64,000 bases of DNA from Tubiluchus corallicola (Eukaryota > Priapulida > Priapulimorpha > Priapulimorphida > Tubiluchidae). Both the position numbers and the translations under genes were made by a program. Below, in pieces: positions 1 to 8,623 of the stretch. Every line of letters begins with the position of its first letter. Positions within the stretch are counted from its first letter, which is position 1. The stretch is taken from the NCBI GenBank assembly GCA_030141605.1, contig JAQGDQ010000071.1, positions 596,605-660,604 on the forward strand, given 5' to 3'. The notes under the pieces are model-generated. The model was given only the letters and a program-made list of their open reading frames with translations, was not told the origin of the DNA and did not search any database.

Positions 1-164
1 TCAACAAACTGATCATTAGTGCCTTGGAATATTTTATACAATTTGCCACTCAGTACGCCAAGTTCAAGCCACTAGTAACAAGGATTATGTATTTTGACAT
101 GCATTTTTGAGGATAGAAGCTTCTCACAGTATCCTTTAAGATGAGAAATTGAACTGCTCATTTT

Positions 165-700
165 TATTTATTTATTTTTAGTTATTACGAAAACACCAAA
201 CAACAATACAATATAGCAAAACACATTACGATGACAAGGTGTACATAAGATTATATAATTACATTAATTTCATAATAAAATTGGCATGACATGATATCAT
301 TAATGATGCAGGTGTTAGGGTGCAAAAAGGGAAGGTAAAAAATGATGGACTGATAGTGTAGGAGATGGGAATTAGTACGATTAGGTTAGTGAAATGATGT
401 GGATTAGTTGAATATGAGATTGCTATTAAGACATTGCAAAAATATATATATATATTTATGAACAGAAGTACACTATCGGCCAGTCTGTCACTCACTGTAA
501 ATCTGAACATACGCGTGAACATACTATACAAGGTCAACCTTTAATTCGCATTAAAGAATAAAGTTTTCAAACTTTTTTTGAATCTTGGTAACGACGAAGT
601 TGAATTAGTACTTGCAGGTATTTTGTTCCGCATGGTTATTGTCTCTTTACCACATTTGGAAGCACTTATCTCAAGAAATCTCTGACAGATAAACCCAATT
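165..700 (-). mobile_element. Degraded LINE 3' end in an MTA intron
   Basis: Read on the minus strand, about 700-545 translates in one frame to a stretch resembling the C-terminal end of non-LTR retrotransposon ORF2, with LPRFKKSLKTLFF just before a stop. This recalls the SLxxFKxxLKxxLL tails that follow WNSLP-like blocks in CR1/L2-type elements. About 380 nt of possible 3' UTR follow, ending in TAAATAAATAAA-like sequence (plus-strand tttatttattttta near 162-180). It has the same orientation as MTA. The family is uncertain and only the 3' end is present. Confidence 0.5.
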
Positions 701-715
701 GCCAAAACAGCTTAC

Positions 716-919
716 CACTGATGTGAAACACTGGTAAAGCAGCTTTCACACGCACGAGAATCGACACCCTCAAATCCATTTCTTTGGCCCTGAATTGCTG
801 CAGGGTTAGGTTTGTTGTAGTTTGGAATGTACACTTGTTTCAACTTGCTTTCTGCCTCAACGGCTTTTACACGTTTCTGCTGTACATAACGGTCTGTTGT
901 TTTCCACATGTAGTAGTAT
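716..919 (-). CDS. MTA: MTA coding exon 6 (SANT end, linker, first half of GATA finger)
   Basis: Encodes residues 304-371 plus two bases of Trp372. It begins [16 protein letters not shown] and ends in [12 protein letters not shown], the first zinc ligands of the GATA-like finger. The donor is TG/GTAAGC. No continuation exon is visible in 1-715, so the rest lies left of the window. Confidence 0.95.
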
Positions 920-3900
920 CTGAAATAAAAAAATGGATCACATAGAGTATAAAAAAACATAAAATTTTGAATGATCACCCAACGAAAAGATCGACGCTGG
1001 TCTCCACCAACTATGGCTTCGAACAATAACCTTTATTGAAAAATACTAAGCTAGAAAATTAATGCAGTGTTTGTGTTCTTTTTAAACAACTTTCACTCTT
1101 ATAATTTCCAAACACACTTTTTTATCAAAAAACCATTTTACCATATTTCCAAGAAACACTTAAGCTCTTAAAAGGTTTTTCAGACCTAATATTATATTAC
1201 TACTCCTTGCAAAATAAAATTATGGATGTAAAATTGCAATCTAGCACCTGGATGTAAGGTATACCACTAATGTCACACAACTACATAAGGTAAAAGCAAA
1301 AAAACTAACCAGTTCTTCATAATTTTAATGGCTACTCAAGCATCTGTTTATCTTAAGCAACAATTCAATGAACAAACACTTCACAATTAAATAGTACAGC
1401 AGGAAATAAAGTTAAGATTATATACTAAAGAGTGATTGCTCTGAGTTCTAACAATTTCTCATCATTGTTTCATCTGCCATATTGGTGAACTGTTGACAAG
1501 TTGGCTTCTGGTAGTGAAATGTCGCAAATCTTAAATCTATAAACCAAATTTTCAACATTACTGTACATGCGCATACTCTATAATGTTCTTTAAAGATTTC
1601 CATGGTAAGAAGTCTTGTCTAATGTCACCAAAATCTTTTCCGTATTTCTCAATGGCTTCTTCAAAAAGATTTGCTTCGGCAGCCGACCACTCCTCCATTT
1701 CATCGCGACACAAGACTGGGCCACTTGGTGGCACAAGTGTTGAAATTGCCTTTGAGAGATCGTAACCTATAAAAAATACACTCTAGCAAGACGTTGTTAA
1801 CCGCAAAAAAAATTAAAAGTACATTATTGTATTAATGTACACAAAAGTGCATTAATTATAATAACTGCAAACAGGTTAACTAAACTGTGTAAATAAAATT
1901 TAGCTATATTTTTCTATCTAATAAAAAATACCACTCTATAAATTACAGAAAAGTAACAACATGAGACAGGCTTTCCAACGTTCACTACGTTTCAAACTTC
2001 AATTATAGAAACCTTGATAAAATCCTCAAAAATCATACTCACTGCTAACACATACTGTGTTTTAAATATAGTAATTTTTAAATAAAAACTGTCATTTCAA
2101 AGGCACCTTTACACTAACAACCAATAAATTGGTTGGTTACTATTAATTTAAGCAAGCTTAGACAAATTTTTTTAAGTTATATCGGATACAGTATATAGTT
2201 GCAGCTAGTACTTTGGCCAGAAATCTAAGCTCTCTAAAGCTAATACAGTAGGTGTCACTTAATAGACTCACTTTGGGACCGAAGTGTTTTTGTCCAATTA
2301 ACCGACTGAACCTATTAACCGATGGGTACAGTATTACTGGTATAGAAGTATGAGTCAACAGCTTACTATGCACTGCAAATGTTTTAATGAATTTTAATGG
2401 ATCTGCTGTTGTATGATCACGCATAAATTTTCGAAAGAAATACTTAGTGTTTGGCGTGCTTAAACTGTTAGTGGTGCCCGTGTTTCCCCGCAAGTAGCTT
2501 CGTCGGTAGGTTCGCCTAAGCTCCTGCTTGCTATAATTGTGACATACTTACTGTACTGTGTAACTACGGCCAAATCACGTTGAAAACACCGGTTCTCATC
2601 TGATCACCGAAGTTAAGCAACATAGAGCCTGGTTAGTGCGCCTAGGAATACCAGGTGCTGTAGGCTTGCGGGATGCCCACACTGTATCTCGACACTAGGC
2701 AAGGAGCTGCACAAGCAGCCAAAGACTAGAGGGCGGAGGAGGTCAAGTGACTCAATGGCCATGTGTAGAGGAGTAAACCTTCCAAATCAGGAGTGGAGCC
2801 CCGAAGGCGGACCAGTGTGCAGTGTGCTCACTGACTCCGGCAGCTCCTGCAGCCAACTTGGTGCCAAACGTATCGCCCCGCTTTCCTTTGGACTACACCA
2901 GGGATGCCAGCAACTGTACTGTACCTGCATCCAGCAACATCTAACTGATAAGACATTCTGGCAAAAATAGTCAGAGCTTCAAAAACAAATCGCTAAGCAA
3001 GTGACTAAATGTTTAGCTTTCAAGAATTCTTGGGTAACCAGGTTAATTGCAGTGGCCAGGCGGGTCAAAGCAAACCATTAGGCTAGCATATTAGCATATG
3101 ATAAACGTTCCTGCTTATAAACAAAACGGTACTTAACATGATTGTTTCTTATGTATATTATAGGACAAAAGCGAACTAAGATGATATAAAAGTCATAAAA
3201 GCTTATTAATCATGGGAAAGTGTCTTATTGAATCATGTGAAGCAAAAATATTGATTCAATTATGCAGAGTTATTTAAGTCAATTACCGACAGTATTTATG
3301 TACATTTCAATAGAAGTGGCCCGTACCAGGCGTTTTTGAGTCAATTAATTGATTGAGTCTATTAACCGTGAGTCAATTAAGTGCACCTACTGTATCAATT
3401 TAATAACCCGCGCCTACAAAGTTATTAAAACAGAAAAGAAATATTAGCAAACTAATCAACTAAGGTGTTTACCGGACAAGTGCAATACATTCATTGCATG
3501 GAATAAAGTTACATCTCTAGAAGCAGCAGCCGCGCTCATGTGCAGACTCGGCTGTTTGACCGTACTAGAACAATCTAAAGCACGAGCAAATGTTCCCACT
3601 GACCGAGCAATGACCATAAACTGGTCAATTTGAATATCAGATAATGGATTCTCTGGCGTGTAAATAAGACTTTCCAGTTCAGACACAACACGATTGTCAG
3701 ATTCACCTAAAAACAGACAAACACATTAGTACAGCAAGTCTTCACTTAACGACGCTAATGCACTCCAGCAAAATGTGACATTAAGCGAAACGTCGTTAAA
3801 CGAAACCAAGACTTCCATGGAAAGTAATGTAAAAGAATTGAGATACGTTCCAGAAGCAAAAATCGATGCTGCTTAAATTGTATACATCAAATGTTTTATG

Positions 3901-6900
3901 AGTTTTATTCATATTTCTACTGATTAATTGCCAGAAACCATCTATCTTTCTTACCAAAATCTAGCTAGACTGGATATGGGTCTATTGAAACCTGTATACA
4001 GACAGTTCACATTTAAACAATGCAAAGAGAAGGCCTAGCCCTGCATGAAGCCATCTTGAGGCAATTTCAGGAAGTATTAATCTGGTTGTTATAGCAACAA
4101 GTTGCACACAAAATTCCTTGGCATCAAGTTTAAACTCAGGTGTCTGGAGACTGGATCGGCAAATAGATCTTCATACAAGCGGCTAGAATTTAGTACGCAG
4201 ATAGTTGGGAACCAAAAGCATTATAATAATTACACTGTTTGGGTTACTAATGTGCTTTTAGAACAAAATTATGCAATTTGCATGGCTTTTATACTCCAAA
4301 TTAGGCAAAAAAAAGTTGTTGATAAAAAATGGTTGTCAGCAACTTAAAAAATCGTCTTTAAAACGAAACGTGTGTCGTTAAGTGAGAAAATGGTGTCAAA
4401 TGTTCAGCGGTGTTAAAACGAAACGTTGTTAAACGGGGAGTCGTTAAGCAAGGACTTGCTGTAAATGAGAACTGAAAAGATATGGCTTCAGAATAACAAG
4501 AAAGCTCTGAGGGCATTGTGTTCCGTGCAGATTGATTTGTGACATTTTGTTGCTATTTTCTCCCTTTCAAGTGCAAAAAGGAAAAGCTGACTAAATCACT
4601 GCACACGAAGCCATATCATAGTGCGATATCACGAACATTTCAGTGTTTTCTGAACTTAATCATGCGCTGAGTTGTCTGTATTTTTCAGATTAATGCAAAT
4701 ATATGTCATGTAAGCGAAGATCTTGGATAATCTATGACTTCATGCACCATTTTAATTCCTTTCTTTTTGCATTCAGTTGTCTCTGAAGTTTATACACTTG
4801 TCAAAGGCTCACTAAAACAATCTAGTAGAAAAAGCCTTCTGACTGCTTTTTTGCACTTTTTTTCTGAACTTTTTTAGTAAAAAACAGATCTGGCAATTGA
4901 TAAGCGCACAAAAGCAGATGAGTCAAAATATTTTAGAGTGAAGACAATGTTGCGAGGTGCAACAAACATAAAACATATTGCAATAAAACATCTCAGAAAT
5001 GTGTTCAATACCGATATTACGATTCTTGTTTTTAGGCTGGTAAATTATAAGAAATATTTACATCAATTGCAAAACACACATTGCTTGAATGTAACAACTG
5101 AAAAGCTTATTCTCACAAAAAGTAATTTATGTAACATTAAATTACCTTCTCCAAGAAGGTTTTGTATCTCAGCTTGGAAGTTGCTCCCAACACGTATTTC
5201 TCCTTTATCAGCTAGCAAAGTTTTCTGCGTCGGATCATAGACTAATGAGTAGAAGAAAGCATCATCTCTGTCTAAGTAGCTGTTCAACGATTCAGTCTCA
5301 TTTAGTAAGGCAACCGAGCATTTACCTCTGATATGTGTGGCAGGGAGTGTTTCAACCTAAATACAAAATAAATTGTGATAAGCACAGTTTAGATTGTTGT
5401 AACTTGAGCTTGTTAACGAAGTTATATTGAAGTTCATTTCTGAACAAATTCTGAAAGTAAGCAATTAATCAAGTTAAGCATTTTATCATTACTAGGGTTC
5501 AATCAAAAAATGCTTCTTAATAGTGTTTCCATGGGTACAATGCACCCAAGTAATTCATCACATTGTTTACTACCAGTGCCTGATAGTTCTACCCAATTCA
5601 CACAATGAAAATGCAAACGTTATTGTTAAGACGATATTGATCATTTAAGAATTTAAAATATAAAGGCCACCTTCTGCTGCACACTTCTGCAGTAACAGAC
5701 AATTAACTGCTGCCTTGGCAGTGCCCAAGGCTAACAGCCAGATGACAGATGACGCCACTTTTGACATAGAGGTGACTTACAAAAAACAATTCATTACGAT
5801 GAGGCTAACTATCCAAATAAAACTATTTATTAAAGGAAAAGCTGATGATTGTTTAGACTCAATCTCATTTTAATTTACTGTCCAAAATATAAATTTTCTT
5901 GCCAATGAAAGTTAGCAATTGTCTCTTATATTTGAATAATAAGCTTAGAAAGTTAATTAATGGCAACCAAACACAACTATTGCTTACGTCAGAAACTAAT
6001 CACAGTTTGGGCAATGGCAGGTATCTTCCCTTGCGTGTCAAGCACATTTACAGTGTTATAGTACTGCGATGTCACGAAAATGGGCTCTATGTCATATGAC
6101 GTCAGAAACTAACACTGCAGTTCATGATCATGGTTGTCACGGTAACGCCTTCTATTTGGCGGTCACATGCATGTGACAAAAAGGCGCTGTTGCCAATCTT
6201 AGTAGATTCACTGAGCCGTGCATAGCTTTGAAAGTTTAACAAAATTTGAGTATCCAAGGCAATTATTATTTAATCTCAGCTTTGATTTAAGAAAAGCTAT
6301 TATAGTTTTCAATATTTTAGAGCACACTTTATTCTGAACTAATGTTTACCCAATCGTCCGGTTTTCCTTTAACAATTAAAAACCTATTTCACATCACTAA
6401 CAATGATATGAATACTCGGATTTTTTAGTTTAACAACACACAAAAAGGATAATATTGATTATTTCATTCCCCTAGCCTCTACAAGTATTAATAGACCTCA
6501 GCACAGTACCTAGGCTGACATATCTGACTCACTGATAAAAGCGTGTAATTAAGTAGTTCAGGAGTCTGACAGAATAAAACAGCCAAATATGGCATGAAGC
6601 AAAACATTAACTTTCGTGAGTTTCAGCTCACGAGTTGTCCCTCAGCATGCAATAAATGAATGCTTGTTGTTAATGTAACAGTGCAGTTAGTTGACATATA
6701 CCAACGTTGCTTTTATTTTAATAATATAAATGACTTTAATTTCTTCACTGCTGTTGTATCTTAACAATTGTGCACCCAGGTACCCGACAATAATAATAAT
6801 AATAATAATAATAATAGTAATTTTATCTTCCTCCATAAATATACAATGATTTGACAATAAAATACACAAAAATACAAACGAACATAGGAAAAAGGGTGGC

Positions 6901-7809
6901 GAAAAACCAAAGGTTATCGAGTCAACCACCCTTCTCAAAGGACAGTAAACAAAAGGATGCTAATGACACTAGACACAACTATATTAAAAAATACATAAAC
7001 GTGCAGAAATACAAAAACAAAAATACAACAGCAAAAAAAATCAAAAACCAAAAACCATGACAAATTTGCAAACTACTAAGCAACTCATAGAAAGTGAGTT
7101 TGCACCTTATAAAAAATGTTTTTTATAAGGTGTAAGGAAAATGGTATCGGTGTTAGATTTCTTCTGCACTTGTAAACACTACTTCCTAATATTACATTTT
7201 GATACTAAGACCTTACACAAAGTTAATTCCTGAGAAATTATGAACAGATTCAGTAAAACTAAGTGGTTGGAACAAACCTGTAAACATGAAAACTGTGAAA
7301 GCATTAAAAATAGATAAAACTGTTTTGATAAAAATGCTAATCTACTACTATAACACATCTTAACTGCATAAATAATAAATACACAGCTAAATAATAAAAA
7401 AATTGACAATTGCTTACCTGTCGGGAAAGAAAAAGTTCGCGATGCCGCAACTGATGGCTCTGTTTTTCAGACAGTTTATCATCATGCTCTTCTTCAAGAG
7501 CACTCTGATGTTTATCTGCCAGCATAAGCAGGCCTCCGGATATGTCCCGACGTCGATAAAAGCACATAACTTTAGCTTCAACATTTCCTGCAAAAACAGG
7601 TTGAGTAGCCAGTATAGCAACAATAACTTGGGCATATTTTCTACGTGCTTATCAGTGTGCAAGGATACATGCAGGAAATATTTTAAAAAAGTGTTCTACT
7701 TGCCCGTTTGTGTTTTATTAAGTTCTTCTATTCTGCGAATGAGGAATGGCGATGTTGAGGACGTCTCGAAGAAAACGTAATCGCCGACTCGATACATGTT
7801 TGCTGCCAT
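716..7809 (-). CDS. MTA: MTA1/2/3-family NuRD corepressor subunit, 3' part off the left edge
   Basis: Six coding exons read on the minus strand: 7809-7704, 7587-7418, 5356-5146, 3706-3473, 1766-1577 and 919-716. They total 1115 nt, or 371 codons plus 2 nt, and all phases match. MTA proteins are nuclear scaffolds of the NuRD deacetylase-remodelling complex that recruit HDAC1/2 through ELM2-SANT. Visible domains: BAH (about 1-143), starting [12 protein letters not shown] as in vertebrate MTAs; ELM2 (about 144-250), from GEIRVG to FARALD and including [12 protein letters not shown] just after it; SANT (about 265-315), with [20 protein letters not shown]; then [15 protein letters not shown] and the first CxxC (C361, C364) of a GATA-type zinc finger. 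The second half of the finger and the C-terminal tail lie left of position 1. The BAH insert seen in human MTA1 is largely absent. Intron 1 appears to use a GC donor. Family assignment is very secure; which vertebrate paralogue it corresponds to is not meaningful here. Confidence 0.95.
1577..1766 (-). CDS. MTA: MTA coding exon 5 (SANT)
   Basis: Encodes residues 241-303 plus two bases, with [20 protein letters not shown] and [12 protein letters not shown] of the SANT domain. The donor GA/GTATGC splits the Glu codon that precedes YYYMWK in exon 6. Confidence 0.95.
2246..3392. mobile_element. pogo/Tigger-like non-autonomous DNA transposon in MTA intron 4
   Basis: The left end, CAGTAGGTGTCACTTAATAG, and the right end, read in reverse complement as CAGTAGGTGCACTTAATTG, form imperfect inverted ends of about 28 bp. 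Both are bounded by TA (2244-2245 and 3393-3394). TA targets and CAG termini suit the pogo/Tigger branch of Tc1/mariner. There is no transposase frame. A GC-rich 5S-derived segment (about 2555-2970) sits inside, and the sequence around it is AT-rich. Confidence 0.75.
2555..2970 (+). mobile_element. 5S rRNA-derived insertion (SINE3-like or 5S pseudogene with spacer)
   Basis: About 2558-2667 follows 5S rRNA from the 5' helix (ACTACGGCCA) through TCTGATCACCGAAGTTAAGC and GAGCCTGGTTAGT to GGAATACCAGGTGCTGTAGGC. About 15 nt are missing between TTAGTGC and CCTAGG, where the TGGATGGGAGACCG (C-box) segment belongs. It is about 110 nt, against about 120 for intact 5S, and has many substitutions. About 300 nt of GC-rich sequence of unknown origin follow, including a 71-codon open frame (2755-2970) that I do not recognise. 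It is either a 5S-derived SINE or a captured 5S repeat unit. It is not a functional 5S gene. Confidence 0.7.
3473..3706 (-). CDS. MTA: MTA coding exon 4 (ELM2)
   Basis: Encodes residues 163-240 plus one base. It carries [20 protein letters not shown] and [19 protein letters not shown], the most conserved ELM2-region blocks. Acceptor TTTTTAG, donor TCCG/GTAAAC. Confidence 0.95.
3732..4461. mobile_element. pogo/Tigger-like MITE in MTA intron 3
   Basis: The left end is CAGCAAGTCTTCACTTAACG. The right end in reverse complement is CAGCAAGTCCTTGCTTAACG. TA flanks both ends (3730-3731 and 4462-4463). Subterminal motifs such as AACGTCGTTAAACGAAAC recur in both halves. It is 730 bp with no transposase. 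It begins 25 bp inside the 3' splice site of MTA intron 3 and probably separates the branch region from upstream intron sequence. Confidence 0.8.
5146..5356 (-). CDS. MTA: MTA coding exon 3 (end of BAH, start of ELM2)
   Basis: Encodes residues 93-162 plus one base. It includes [27 protein letters not shown] and [12 protein letters not shown], all close to human MTA1. Acceptor TTTAG, donor GAAG/GTAAT. Confidence 0.95.
6788..6816. repeat. (AAT)n microsatellite
   Basis: About nine AAT units in MTA intron 2, followed by about 240 bp of A-rich, G-poor plus-strand sequence to 7060. The A-rich stretch could be the antisense tail of an old retroposon. I see no coding frame. Confidence 0.8.
7103..7132. 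repeat. Perfect 14-bp inverted repeat with 2-nt loop
   Basis: CACCTTATAAAAAA, then TG, then its exact reverse complement. It is a near-complete palindrome in MTA intron 2, about 285 bp inside the donor of exon 2. It could extrude as a cruciform or fold in the transcript. No function can be assigned. Confidence 0.85.
7418..7587 (-). CDS. MTA: MTA coding exon 2 (BAH domain)
   Basis: Encodes residues 37-92 after the split Gly36, running from [16 protein letters not shown] to [12 protein letters not shown], both BAH-domain landmarks of MTA proteins. Acceptor TTTTTGCAG, donor CAG/GTAAGC. Confidence 0.95.
7704..7809 (-). CDS. MTA: MTA coding exon 1
   Basis: Encodes residues 1-35 plus one base. 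The start ATG is 7809-7807, giving [11 protein letters not shown], which is the conserved MTA N-terminus, so no upstream start is needed. The exon must end at 7704, before GCAAGT, to keep frame with exon 2. The nearby GT at 7699-7698 would cause a stop four codons later. Confidence 0.9.
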
Positions 7810-8618
7810 GTTGCTTGTTGTTCACGAGCTGCAATAACATTCAACATAGGTGTAGTAGCAGCCTGAGTAATAGCCTAATATGTCGTTCGAGAAACCCAGT
7901 GAAATGATTTGCTTAACCTATAGTTGAATTTCATTTTGGGAAAGAAGACAAAGCTCAGCAAAGTAATCACTTATAATGCACTGATTTATAAAACTAAAAT
8001 TTTCAAATTTTTCTTTTTCAATTTTATTTTAAAGTATTGCCTATATTATGACAGATCATAAGCTATTGCTGAACTGCACGTAATACATAGGAAAGATTTA
8101 TGCAGAAGTGAAAAGCGGATACGAAGCAAACTTAAAACAGAAAATGATCAGTGAAGTGACATATAGCAGGCCAGCACGACCCATCATTGGTGCAAGTTCG
8201 ATGAAAGCCAACGATGCTGAAGGACTCGTCTCCAGTAATCTCACCGTTCATAGTCAGCTTTTATGTTCATGTAAATTATTTCATTTTAATGTGCGAATAA
8301 AAAATTGAATTGAATTGTACAATAGGAGTAGCTTAACCAACGATGAATTACGGATGTGGAAAAGTTACAAGTGAGAACATTAATATTATAGACGCAAATT
8401 AAATGAAATTAAAATGCATAACAATATGGTTACCAGCGTGTAATTAAGTGTAGCTTTTCCTCTTACAAATAAGGAAAATGCAAATAAAATCGCAGTCTCA
8501 CAAAAACTTTTTGTTAACACATTTCTTTATGAAAATTCTATATTAAGAAACAAGAGAACATTCAAAAAAACTGTTCACTTATTGAAGCCGAAGCGCATTG
8601 TGGGAATTTGTTTACAAG
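7810..8618. promoter_or_regulatory. Shared head-to-head promoter region of MTA and the SRPBCC gene
   Basis: 809 bp separate the MTA start codon (minus) from the proposed start of the SRPBCC gene (plus). No TATA box is evident near either start. Near 8283-8325 a run ending in repeated AATTG units (AATTGAATTGAATTG) looks like a retroposon tail. GCATTGTGGGAATT at 8595-8608, ten bases before the plus-strand ATG, resembles the GCATnnTGGGAATT core of ZNF143/THAP11-type promoter elements. The two genes may share a bidirectional promoter; that is inferred from geometry only. Confidence 0.5.
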
Positions 8619-8623
8619 ATGGA
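8619..8623 (+). CDS. SRPBCC gene coding exon 1 (five bases)
   Basis: ATGGA followed by GTAAGC. Joined to the T at 8934 it gives Met-Asp-Ser-Val-Asp-Asp, in frame with the long acidic exon. This start was chosen because the acidic frame has no convincing Met near its acceptor and the phase fits exactly. The rest of exon 1 would be 5' UTR. Confidence 0.55.

Noticed and set aside
2558-2667. Functional 5S rRNA gene
   Set aside because: The C-box segment is deleted, there are many substitutions, and it sits in a transposon.
6162-6177. Perfect 16-bp palindrome GTCACATGCATGTGAC as an M-box type site
   Set aside because: A single short palindrome in the middle of an intron, with no supporting sites nearby.
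7698-7699. GT donor for MTA intron 1
   Set aside because: It would shift frame and give a stop within four codons of exon 2. The GC donor at 7703-7702 keeps the conserved protein.
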